The notes under the pieces are model-generated. The model saw only the letters and a program-made list of their open reading frames with translations. It did not search any database and was not told where the DNA came from. This document shows, in pieces, positions 19,544 through 28,373 of a stretch of DNA of 64,000 nucleotides; the stretch's first letter is position 1; the number at the start of each line of letters is the position of its first letter. Origin of the DNA: Balneola sp. (GTDB lineage Bacteria; Bacteroidota; Rhodothermia; Balneolales; Balneolaceae); the NCBI GenBank assembly GCA_028284195.1, contig JANQSE010000004.1, positions 1 to 64,000 on the forward strand, in the 5' to 3' direction. The position numbers were made by a program, and so were the translations under genes.

Positions 19544-22500
19544 TCATACTGTCTCCTCACTATTTTGCGCCAACGGGTCAACTTTATGTATAGCATCAAA
19601 GCCCATTTTCTCTACCCCTTTGTTAATAAGGTTATAAATACCCGGAACTACAAAAAGCATTAAGATTGTGGACATTGTTAAACCGCCGATTACTGTTCTG
19701 GCCATTGGGCTCCACGTCTCCGATCCTGAGCCAAGCTCAAGTGCCAGAGGAACCATAGACAGAATAGTGGTTAGGGCAGTCATTAGTATCGGGCGTAACC
19801 TTCGTTTTGCACCCTCAACAATGGCTTGATGGCGATTTAACCCCCGGCTTTGCAAAATTTTAATATAATCGATCATCACAATTCCATTGTTTACTACAAT
19901 ACCGGATAGAAGGATCAGTCCTACCATGGAAGTAACACTAATAGAAGTTCCGGTTAGCCCTAATATGATGAGCACCCCGGATAAAGCCAGCGGAATTGTG
20001 AAAATGATTATGAATGGCTCCACCAGGCTTTCAAATTGAGAGGCCATAACCATATAAGTTAAAATTCCGGCAATAGCGAAAGCGATTAACAAGAAATTGA
20101 ACGATTCGGCTTGTTCCTCAGCAGAACCTGCTAATGCATAGCGATAACCATCCGGCCATTCAATTTGATCTAATATTGCCCTGGCATCATTTGTAGCGGT
20201 TTTAAGATCAACCCCATCCAGTTCGGTCAGAATTTCAATCACGCGTTCCTGGTTAATACGGGTTACATTGGTTGGCCCTGTATAACGTTCAATCCTGGCA
20301 AGGTTACGAAGCGGCATCCATTCGCCCCCAGCGGTTTGTATTTGGATATTATCCAGATCGTTGGACTGGGCTTTTTGCCTTGGATCAAGTTCTACTTTCA
20401 CTTCAAATTCAACTCCCTGGTCAACAAAACTGGTTGCAACATTTCCCTGTACGGCATCGCTGATAGTAGTAGCCACTTGATTGGTGTTCAGCCCAACCAG
20501 AGATATTCGCTCTCGATCCAGAACTAACCGAAGTTCAGGTCTTCCCTGATCGGCAGTACTATACGCACTTACAACTCCATCAATTTGAGTGATGCGTTCT
20601 TTTACACCATCCGATAGCTGCTTCTTTACTTCCGGATCATACCCAAAAATCTGAACAATCAATCCGTTTTCGCCATCAGGGCTTAGCGGGTCCTGTATGG
20701 TTTCCTGGATATCAACTCCCGGAACAATTAGTAGTTCATCCAATAATTCGCTTACAATTTGGAATTGAGATCGATTCCGGTCATTCTTTGGAACCAATTC
20801 AACTCTGACCGATCCGGTAAATCCACCTGGATTATCTGCGCCTTCTATGCCTTCTTTATCTCCGTAATCGGAAACGATAATCCGGGCTTCAGGTACTCCT
20901 TGTTTAATTATACTTTCTACCTGTGCGATAGAACGCTCTAGTTCCAGAAGGCTTACACCGGCTTCGCGGGTAACTTCTAATGTAAATGCATTTTCATCCA
21001 CACGAGGAAAGAACTCTCCGCCAAGTGTATAAAAGATGGGAAGAGATGCTGCAAAGAATAGTACCGCAGCTAATATTACCAGCCCGCTTTTATGAAGAGC
21101 TTTATCCAGTTTTGCAGAGTACCAGTTTTCCAGTTTTTCCAGTGCATTACTAAAGAAGTTGGCTACTTTATTGGTTGCTTCAATCGACAGTTCACCATCC
21201 TTGTAAAACTGAGAGGTCATCATGGGGATGAGCGTTAACGCCACCAGGGAAGACACCGAAAGGGAGAAGGAGATGGTGAGTGCTAAATCTCTGAAGAGGA
21301 ACCCTGCAATACCGGGTACAAACAGGATGGGAAGAAATACAACCAGCGTTGTTAATGTAGAAATAACAACCGGAACAGCTACTTCTTTTGCGCCCATGGT
21401 TGCAGCCTCTTTTCGGCCTTTGCCTTCTTCTCTGAAGCGGAAGATGTTTTCGAGTACCACAACAGCATCATCAACTACCAAGCCTACAGCAAGTGTAAGG
21501 CCTGAAAGCGAAATAATGTTTAAACTGAGGTCTGCAAAATTCATTACCGCAAACGTAGTAACGATGGATACCGGAATTGAGATAGCGATAATTAACGCAG
21601 AACGCCCGCTTCTTAAAAATGCCAGCAAGATCAGGATTACAAGAATTACAGCCTGAAGCCCGGTTAGCAGTAAATTCTGGATCGATAGTTTAATGAATTC
21701 AGCTTTGTTGGTAAGTACTTCCACATTAACATCGGCCGGAAGGCTTTTTTTGATTTCTTCCAGTCCTTCGATAACAGCATCGGCAGCCACCACTACATTA
21801 GCATCACTTTGGCGATATATATTCAGGATTACTCCATCCTCACCATCTACCCGTACATTACCGATTGGTTGTGCAATTCCATCCTGTACATCAGCTACAT
21901 CTTTTAAGAAGAGCGACTGCCCGTTACGTGTGGCTACTATAACATTTTTGATTTGCTCCACGCTTTTGAGCTCGCCCATGGTGCGAAGCGAATACACAGT
22001 GTTTCCTTCAATCAGCTGCCCGGCTGGTACCTGGATGTTTTCGGCACTCAATCGGCTTGAGATCTGAGCAATAGTAAGGTTATACAATCTCATTTTTTGA
22101 TTGTCGATCGTTACATTAATTTGCCGCTCAAGCCCACCCGATGTTTCCGCAGAAGCAATTCCATTAACCCGCTCAATGCGTTGTTCCAGAACTTGAGTGG
22201 CATAGGTTCTCAGGTCCCGGGAGCTTCTTGCACCGGAAGTAACTGCCAGTACAACAATCGGTTCCTGATTTGGATCGTAACTGAATACTAAAGGAGTTTC
22301 TGCATCCCGTGGAATGGCTCTTGACACAAAGCCCAGTTGCTTACGAACATCATTTTCGGCTTCATAAAGATCGGTTCCCCAATTAAAATTCAGTTTAACT
22401 ACCGAGGCACCCTGGCTTGAAAGTGAACGTACTCTTCGGATGCCGCTAATACTCCCAACCTGTTCTTCGATAGGGCGGGTTACTAAAGCCTCCATATCTT

Positions 22501-22672
22501 CCGGCGCTACACCTTCATAACTGGTGTAAACGGTGATGGTTGGAAAACTTACATCCGGGTAAAGGTCTAGCCGGAGTTGAATCACTCCAAAAATCCCGAA
22601 CCCGATCAGGATTAAACTCGTCATTAAAAAGGTAATTGGCCGATCAACAGCCAGTTTGGATAAACCGCCCAT
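19544..22672 (-). CDS. RND efflux inner-membrane transporter (first pump)
   Basis: 1042-residue AcrB-type RND transporter. TM4 has the full proton-relay pair in VGLVVDDAVVVLEN; the N-terminus (MGGLSKLAVDRPITF) and the GSGSETWSPMARTVIGGL end region are typical. Its start codon is separated by one base from the stop of the adaptor gene upstream, with AGGAAATTAAG as the ribosome binding site, so the two are translationally coupled. Together with the second pump at 16234 it could form alternative or mixed trimers with the same adaptor. Substrates cannot be read from the sequence. Confidence 0.94.
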   Translation of the reverse strand: MGGLSKLAVDRPITFLMTSLILIGFGIFGVIQLRLDLYPDVSFPTITVYTSYEGVAPEDMEALVTRPIEEQVGSISGIRRVRSLSSQGASVVKLNFNWGTDLYEAENDVRKQLGFVSRAIPRDAETPLVFSYDPNQEPIVVLAVTSGARSSRDLRTYATQVLEQRIERVNGIASAETSGGLERQINVTIDNQKMRLYNLTIAQISSRLSAENIQVPAGQLIEGNTVYSLRTMGELKSVEQIKNVIVATRNGQSLFLKDVADVQDGIAQPIGNVRVDGEDGVILNIYRQSDANVVVAADAVIEGLEEIKKSLPADVNVEVLTNKAEFIKLSIQNLLLTGLQAVILVILILLAFLRSGRSALIIAISIPVSIVTTFAVMNFADLSLNIISLSGLTLAVGLVVDDAVVVLENIFRFREEGKGRKEAATMGAKEVAVPVVISTLTTLVVFLPILFVPGIAGFLFRDLALTISFSLSVSSLVALTLIPMMTSQFYKDGELSIEATNKVANFFSNALEKLENWYSAKLDKALHKSGLVILAAVLFFAASLPIFYTLGGEFFPRVDENAFTLEVTREAGVSLLELERSIAQVESIIKQGVPEARIIVSDYGDKEGIEGADNPGGFTGSVRVELVPKNDRNRSQFQIVSELLDELLIVPGVDIQETIQDPLSPDGENGLIVQIFGYDPEVKKQLSDGVKERITQIDGVVSAYSTADQGRPELRLVLDRERISLVGLNTNQVATTISDAVQGNVATSFVDQGVEFEVKVELDPRQKAQSNDLDNIQIQTAGGEWMPLRNLARIERYTGPTNVTRINQERVIEILTELDGVDLKTATNDARAILDQIEWPDGYRYALAGSAEEQAESFNFLLIAFAIAGILTYMVMASQFESLVEPFIIIFTIPLALSGVLIILGLTGTSISVTSMVGLILLSGIVVNNGIVMIDYIKILQSRGLNRHQAIVEGAKRRLRPILMTALTTILSMVPLALELGSGSETWSPMARTVIGGLTMSTILMLFVVPGIYNLINKGVEKMGFDAIHKVDPLAQNSEETV

Positions 22673-22673
22673 C

Positions 22674-24095
22674 TTAATTTCCTGAAGCGTTTGCAGTTCT
22701 TACACTGTCCATAAGAGCCCGGCGTTCTTCCTGGCTCATGTTTTGCATTCGCTGCCGAAGTTTGGCCCGGTCTTCTTCACTCATATTGCCAAAACCACCG
22801 CGCCGCTGCCGGTTACCGGCTTGTTGGGCTGCCTGGCCTCCGCCGGGGCGATTGCCTCTATTTCCCCGGTCAACGGTTTGGCCTTCGGGTGCCTGAAAAT
22901 TAGAACCGGAAGCAACCCGGATCCGGCTTCCATCCTGTAAACCTTGTTGCCCGGTAATGACAATACTTTCTCCGGGCTGTAATCCCGAAACAACCTCTAT
23001 TTTATCACCTTGCTCAATACCAAGCTCCAGCTGCCGCAGCTCTACGGCAGAATCTCCCTGTGAAACAAAAACAGAATATGTACGATCGAGCTGAATGGTA
23101 TTTGATTCGGGCTCGATAACTGTTTCTACTTTTTCAACCAGAGCCCCCCGTGGTACAACAATAGCCCTGGGTTTATTTACGATATCGATCACATTTTCAG
23201 TAAGCACGCCGGGGTAAATGGAAGAACCGATTTCAGTAAGCGTAATTACGATTTCGCCTAATCCGGTAGTAGCATCTAATTGAGGGCTTTTTCTGGAAAC
23301 AACACCTTTTGCAGATTGCTCGCCTTCATTAGATACTCTGAGATTTACAGGTTGTCCGATTTTGACAGCCTTCCAATCCTGAACAGGAAGATAGATCCTT
23401 GTTTCATACCCAACAAGGTTAGCGATCTCAAACAGTGCCTGCCCTGCACCGGCAACATCACCTTCAGCTCCGGTTCTTGATACCACAACGCCTCTTACAG
23501 GAGAACGAACTTCGGTATTGTTAAAATTTTCCTGAGCCTGGGTGACTGATGCCACAGCAGATTGATACTGAGATAAGCTGTTTTGGTAAGTGGCAAAAGC
23601 ATTGTCATATTCAGCCTGGCTTACCGCACTGCTTTCTAGTAATTTTTTTTGCCGGGCAAATTGGGTACTGTCTCTCTGTATGGCAATTTTACTCTGTGCT
23701 AACTGAGCTTTTGCCTGGTTTAACTGATCTTTAAAAGTAGCATCGAATATTTTTGCTAAAATCTGTCCCTGACGTACAGTATCTCCTAAATCTACATAAA
23801 GTTTGGTAATTCGATTACTAACCTGAGGAGTGATTGCTACAATATCCTGGGCTTTTACTGTTCCGAAAGAGCGGACCTGGTCGGCAATAGGTTGTCTGGT
23901 AACGGGCAAAGTTTCAACACTGGTTGTTCTTCCTCCAAATCCACTTCCTCCAAAACCTGAAAATCTTGAATTTTGAGTGCGGTTCCCGTTTTCGTTACCG
24001 CCTCCACATCCTGTTATTAAAAGAGCAAGAGTAAGGGCTGTTAAATTTAATTTGATCACGTCCGTATATTTGTTAATTAGTGATGTATAAGACAA
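22674..24095 (-). CDS. RND efflux periplasmic adaptor (membrane fusion protein)
   Basis: 473-residue HlyD/AcrA-type adaptor with a lipoprotein signal (LITGC, followed by GGG). Barrel-sandwich halves flank a coiled-coil hairpin (about residues 125-185, QLAQSKIAIQRDSTQFARQK onward), then the beta-barrel and membrane-proximal domains. An unusual C-terminal tail (about the last 70 residues) is rich in Gly, Arg and Gln and contains two repeats of the type MSEEDRAKLRQRMQ / MSQEERRALMDSV. The ATG at 24095 has no good ribosome binding site. It heads the pump operon. No TolC-type outer-membrane gene is adjacent. Confidence 0.92.
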   Translation of the reverse strand: MSYTSLINKYTDVIKLNLTALTLALLITGCGGGNENGNRTQNSRFSGFGGSGFGGRTTSVETLPVTRQPIADQVRSFGTVKAQDIVAITPQVSNRITKLYVDLGDTVRQGQILAKIFDATFKDQLNQAKAQLAQSKIAIQRDSTQFARQKKLLESSAVSQAEYDNAFATYQNSLSQYQSAVASVTQAQENFNNTEVRSPVRGVVVSRTGAEGDVAGAGQALFEIANLVGYETRIYLPVQDWKAVKIGQPVNLRVSNEGEQSAKGVVSRKSPQLDATTGLGEIVITLTEIGSSIYPGVLTENVIDIVNKPRAIVVPRGALVEKVETVIEPESNTIQLDRTYSVFVSQGDSAVELRQLELGIEQGDKIEVVSGLQPGESIVITGQQGLQDGSRIRVASGSNFQAPEGQTVDRGNRGNRPGGGQAAQQAGNRQRRGGFGNMSEEDRAKLRQRMQNMSQEERRALMDSVRTANASGN

Positions 24096-24236
24096 TAAAG
24101 TTCGGTATTTAATTCACCTCTATGTTGTGTTCCATGTAAAAAGAAGCAACAAAAATATTGTTTTACATAATGGTGAATGGCATTAATTGATTGCGTATGT
24201 TTGGGCGACAAAACTTCAATAAACCTTCACTATTCA

Positions 24237-24893
24237 ATGAAATTTTTTATCGACACTGCCAACCTGGAAGAAATACAAGAAGCCAATGATCTTGGAGTAT
24301 TAGACGGGGTTACAACGAATCCAAGTTTATGCGCAAAAATAGGGGTAAGAGATTTTGAAGGGCACATCAAAAAAATATGTGATATTGTAGAAGGTGATGT
24401 TTCAGCAGAAGTGGTATCAACCACTTATAATGAAATGGTAGAAGAAGGCAGAAAGATTGCTAAGATAGCGGATAACGTAGTGGTAAAAATTCCTTTAATT
24501 AAAGATGGAATTAAAGCCATCAAGACTTTTTCTGATGAAGGAATCAAAACTAATTGCACGCTTTGTTTTTCACCAACTCAGGCGTTGATCGCTGCCAAAG
24601 CGGGTGCTACGTACATCTCTCCATTCATGGGGAGATTGGACGACATTTCCAGTGATGGGATGAAGCTGATTGAAGATATTGTGCAGATCTACATGAATTA
24701 CGGTTTTGCCACCGAGGTTCTTGCAGCAAGCATCCGCCACCCAATGCATGTGGTAGAATGTGCCAAAGCCGGTGCCGATGTGGGTACTATGCCATTGAAT
24801 GTAATTATGGGATTATTGAAGCATCCTCTTACTGATAGTGGGTTGGCAAGGTTTTTGGATGACTGGGAAAAACTTCAGGAGAGTTTGAAGTAA
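24237..24893 (+). CDS. tal: Transaldolase (TalC/FSA-type)
   Basis: Class I aldolase of the short transaldolase family (218 residues), acting in the non-oxidative pentose phosphate pathway or as fructose-6-phosphate aldolase. The Schiff-base lysine is K84 (VVVKIPL). Family motifs are [42 protein letters not shown] and [16 protein letters not shown] 24237 gives the canonical start; the in-frame ATG at 24177 would add 20 residues not seen in the family. Most proteins with this length and TNPSL/ATEV pattern are annotated as transaldolase; FSA activity is the alternative. A terminator follows immediately. Confidence 0.95.
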   Translation: MKFFIDTANLEEIQEANDLGVLDGVTTNPSLCAKIGVRDFEGHIKKICDIVEGDVSAEVVSTTYNEMVEEGRKIAKIADNVVVKIPLIKDGIKAIKTFSDEGIKTNCTLCFSPTQALIAAKAGATYISPFMGRLDDISSDGMKLIEDIVQIYMNYGFATEVLAASIRHPMHVVECAKAGADVGTMPLNVIMGLLKHPLTDSGLARFLDDWEKLQESLK

Positions 24894-24904
24894 CATGAGC
24901 AAAG

Positions 24905-24933
24905 GCGGGCATTAAAAAATGTTCGCTTTTTTT
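24905..24933 (+). terminator. Intrinsic terminator after transaldolase
   Basis: GCGGGCATT (24905-24913) pairs with AATGTTCGC (24918-24926), nine pairs including two G-T, with a four-A loop and seven T from 24927. It ends the transaldolase transcript before the acylase gene. Confidence 0.85.
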
Positions 24934-24985
24934 ATTTCTTGAAATGGCTGCCTACTTTCTGCTTATAACTAACTAAACAGCTGCT

Positions 24986-27160
24986 ATGAAAAAACTCTTC
25001 TTTCCATTATTCATCTTTTTTTTTGTATTCACAGCTTGTGATGCTGAGCTAAACCGACTTAAACAACAAGCCGACAACGTAACCATCATACGGGATGATT
25101 TTGGAGTTCCACATGTGTATGGAAAAACTGATGCTGATGCGGTTTTTGGACTGATGTATGCTCAGGCCGAAGATGACTTTCCGAGAATAGAGCGAAATTA
25201 CATCTGGGCAATCGGTCGATTAGCAGAAGTGGAAGGTGAGAGTCAGTTATACAGTGATCTTCGGGCTCGTTTATTCATGACGAAAGAAGAGGCGATTGCT
25301 AATTACGAAAATGCCCCAAAATGGTTAAAAGCACTCTGTGATGCCTGGGCAAATGGACTAAACTACTATCTTGCCACCCATCCCGAAGTTGAGCCAAAAT
25401 TACTTACAAAGTTTGAGCCTTGGATGCCTATGTACTTTAGTGAAGGGTCAATTGGCGGAGATATTGAACGGGTTTCTACAAGAAGAATCAAAGCCTTTTA
25501 TGAGGATAAAGCCTCTTTATCTCTTAATGAATTTGGAAATGGATTAACAGTTCTTGACCCTTATGATGAACCTAAAGGTTCAAATGGATTTGCTATTTCG
25601 GGTGATTTGACTGAATCAGGAAATGCCATGTTGCTTATTAATCCGCATACTTCATTTTATTTCAGGGGAGAAGTTCATGCTGTTAGCGAAGAGGGGTTGA
25701 ATGCATATGGTGCAGTTACCTGGGGGCAGTTTTTTATCTATCAGGGGTTTAATGAAAAAACAGGCTGGATGCATACGTCCACCTACACAGATGTGATCGA
25801 TGAGTTCAAGCAGGTGATCGAAGAACGGGATGGAAAACTGATGTATAAGTATGGTGAAGAATGGAGAGAGGTAGTAACCAAAGAAGTAACCCTCAAATAC
25901 AAAGAAGGCAATGAACTGAAAGAAAAAACATTCCCGATGTATCGTACTCATCACGGGCCAATCACTCATATGGTTGACGATCAATGGGTGGCAACAGCGA
26001 TGATGTGGGAGCCGGTTAAGGCTTTAGAACAGTCTTACACCAGAACTAAGAAATTCAATCATACCGAGTTCAATGAGATGATGAAAATCAAAACGAATTC
26101 ATCGAACAACACGGTGTTTGCAGATGCTGAAGGAAATATCGCTTATTACCATGGGAATTTTATTCCGGTCAGAGACGATCAGTTTGATTATACACGTCCG
26201 GTGGACGGAAGCGATCCTGCAACCGACTGGCAGGGTTTGCATCCGGTTGATGAAGCAATAACTCTCTTGAATCCCGGCAATGGATGGATTCAGAATTGCA
26301 ACTCTACCCCTTTTACAGCGGCAGCTGAATTCAGCCCGAAAAAGGAAGACTACCCAAGCTATATGTCGAGGATTCCGGAGAATTTTCGGGGAATACATGC
26401 AATCGACTTATTATCAAGGGCGGACAACCTGACGTTGGATAAGTTGATAGAATTAGCATACGATCCAAGAGTGCCGGCATTTGAAGAATTAATTCCGGGA
26501 GTAGTACGAGCATATGACCGGTCATCCAACAAATATGGAGTTCCAAAAGAAGTAATTGATGTGTTGAGAGACTGGGATTTCAAAACTGATGCAGAATCGG
26601 TTGCCATGTCCATTGCTCATTTTTACGGATTGAATTATATGAGAAATGGCGAACGCCCTGATGGTTTAAGTTTTATGGAGCGATTCTCACATTACGGAAC
26701 TAAATCCCCGTTAAAAGAGAGATTGGAAATTCTGAAAGCCACACTTAATCAGCTTGAAGAAGACTTCGGAACCTGGAATATTGCATGGGGAGAAGTAAAC
26801 CGGTTCCAGCGATTGGATGGAAGTATCGCTCCTAATTTTGATGATGACCAGCCAAGTTTACCGGTTGGGCTTGCTTCAGGTCGATGGGGAGCATTGGCTT
26901 CATATGGTGCTCGTTCATACGATACCAAAAAAATCTACGGGACTTCCGGAAACAGCTTTGTGGCAGTAGTTGAGTTCGGCGATAAAGTAAAAGCAAAGAG
27001 TATGCTTGCCGGGGGACAAAGCGGAGATCCTGATTCACCCCATTTCTATGATCAGGCTCAGCGATATATTGATGTGGAATTCAAAGATGTTCCATACTAC
27101 AGAGAAGATGTAGAAGCCAGAGCTGAGGAAACCTATAGACCGGGAAAGAGAAAGGAGTAA
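24986..27160 (+). CDS. Penicillin acylase family lipoprotein
   Basis: 724-residue N-terminal-nucleophile amidohydrolase. The N-terminus is a lipoprotein signal ending at C18 (VFTAC). The alpha-subunit region contains IIRDDFGVPHVYGKTDADAV, and autocatalytic cleavage should expose S199 in KGSNGFAISG, the family nucleophile. The beta-subunit region has the HHGPI stretch and ends with PGKRKE. Related enzymes hydrolyse amides such as beta-lactam side chains or acyl-homoserine lactones; the actual substrate is unknown. It stands alone between a terminator and the minus-strand gene at 27345. Confidence 0.92.
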   Translation: MKKLFFPLFIFFFVFTACDAELNRLKQQADNVTIIRDDFGVPHVYGKTDADAVFGLMYAQAEDDFPRIERNYIWAIGRLAEVEGESQLYSDLRARLFMTKEEAIANYENAPKWLKALCDAWANGLNYYLATHPEVEPKLLTKFEPWMPMYFSEGSIGGDIERVSTRRIKAFYEDKASLSLNEFGNGLTVLDPYDEPKGSNGFAISGDLTESGNAMLLINPHTSFYFRGEVHAVSEEGLNAYGAVTWGQFFIYQGFNEKTGWMHTSTYTDVIDEFKQVIEERDGKLMYKYGEEWREVVTKEVTLKYKEGNELKEKTFPMYRTHHGPITHMVDDQWVATAMMWEPVKALEQSYTRTKKFNHTEFNEMMKIKTNSSNNTVFADAEGNIAYYHGNFIPVRDDQFDYTRPVDGSDPATDWQGLHPVDEAITLLNPGNGWIQNCNSTPFTAAAEFSPKKEDYPSYMSRIPENFRGIHAIDLLSRADNLTLDKLIELAYDPRVPAFEELIPGVVRAYDRSSNKYGVPKEVIDVLRDWDFKTDAESVAMSIAHFYGLNYMRNGERPDGLSFMERFSHYGTKSPLKERLEILKATLNQLEEDFGTWNIAWGEVNRFQRLDGSIAPNFDDDQPSLPVGLASGRWGALASYGARSYDTKKIYGTSGNSFVAVVEFGDKVKAKSMLAGGQSGDPDSPHFYDQAQRYIDVEFKDVPYYREDVEARAEETYRPGKRKE

Positions 27161-27344
27161 CGAATGCTGAATATCCAATAGGGAATATTCAATATTGAGT
27201 GTTTTGTCATTCTGCTCCAAAAGCCATTTTCCCGTAGTCATCCCGAGGATACTTCCGAAGGATCTTATGGATGTGATAAACTAAATCATATATTGAAGCA
27301 GAGTTTCTGCTAAGTTTTCGAATTGTAAGGTCGGAACGAAAAAA
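27161..27344. repeat. Intergenic region with repeat-like segments
   Basis: Between the acylase gene and the convergent membrane protein gene. AATATCCAATAGGGAATATTCAATATT-like text (27172-27198) is self-complementary, and GTCATCCCGAGGATACTTCC followed by GAAGGATCTTATGG (27238-27271) resembles the 'TCATCC-GAG-AAGGATCT' intergenic repeats found widely in Bacteroidota-related genomes. No gene seen. Confidence 0.35.
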
Positions 27345-28322
27345 TCATTCAGACTCAGCTCTCTTTTTTACCACTTTGAGTATGTTATTCTGAATATCGT
27401 TCATGAAAAAATTTGTCCAGATTTGAGTGTACCAATTAAATCTAGTAGAAAGCTTATGCTCACTAGACAAGTGCAGTATGAATTTACTCTCAGAAATTCT
27501 TTCAAGCTCATAGGTTCCTTGTAGTACATCAAAATATTTTCCGCCCACGACCACATGTTGATCGAAAGTGGTTGGAGGTATATCCGGTGCTGGGGTAATT
27601 GAGAAAGAAATTTTTTTGTAAGGAATCCATTCCGTCACTTCTTCAATAAATAAAACGTCGCCTTTAAAAATAGCCTCTCTTATAGAGCCTACGCCTTCAC
27701 CTATAAGTTTTGCTTCAACTGGTTTTGGGAATCCTAATTGATAAGAGAAAGAATTTTCTAATTCATCTTCAGATATTTTTGGGACTTCTTTAATATGCTT
27801 CCAAATTGATTGGGCATTAGCGTTAATCAAGATTTGAGTTTTTGCAATGCTATTCTTCTCTAATGGCTCAATTTGCTGTTCTAAAGGTGAGATCAAGAAT
27901 GGGAAAATTATAAAAGAAGTTAGAACAAAAGTTTTTGACTTTTGAGACAACCTAAATTTTTGAAATATACCAGCGATTATCCCTCCTATTGAAGACATAA
28001 TTAAAAAGATTGGAACCCAAACAACGGCACATATTATTCCTTCCCAGGCAAGTACCAAAGAAGAGGCAATTGTTAGCAGTGATGTAGACCAAGGTTGAAA
28101 AATCCAACCTGAAATAGATATATCGTATTTGCCAGAGAGGATAAAAACAGTTATGAAACCCACTACGACAGGAATAAAGAAAATGAAGGAAAGGCTCATT
28201 ATTTCAAATAGCTCAGATAAAGCACCTAAACCGAATAGAAATCTAGCAAATAACCCATAAATTATACCGAGGCTAATAGATAGATAAAATAAAGAGGCTT
28301 CATATCCGGCGATTTTCTTCAT
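27345..28322 (-). CDS. Membrane protein with C-terminal SRPBCC-like domain
   Basis: 325 residues, not assigned to a named gene. The first ~150 residues contain four to five hydrophobic helices; the rest (about 150-325) looks like an SRPBCC/polyketide-cyclase-type ligand-binding domain, with the typical opening INANAQSIWKHIKEVPKI, a GEGVGSIREAIFKG strand pair and the closing long helix. Such proteins bind hydrophobic ligands, but function here is unknown. AT content looks a little higher than that of the neighbours. It lies downstream of the dehydrogenase on the same strand, 51 bases away. Confidence 0.7.
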   Translation of the reverse strand: MKKIAGYEASLFYLSISLGIIYGLFARFLFGLGALSELFEIMSLSFIFFIPVVVGFITVFILSGKYDISISGWIFQPWSTSLLTIASSLVLAWEGIICAVVWVPIFLIMSSIGGIIAGIFQKFRLSQKSKTFVLTSFIIFPFLISPLEQQIEPLEKNSIAKTQILINANAQSIWKHIKEVPKISEDELENSFSYQLGFPKPVEAKLIGEGVGSIREAIFKGDVLFIEEVTEWIPYKKISFSITPAPDIPPTTFDQHVVVGGKYFDVLQGTYELERISESKFILHLSSEHKLSTRFNWYTQIWTNFFMNDIQNNILKVVKKRAESE

Positions 28323-28373
28323 AAACTTTTTAAAATATGAAGTCCTCGAAAGAGGGCTTCATCCATTCAACTA

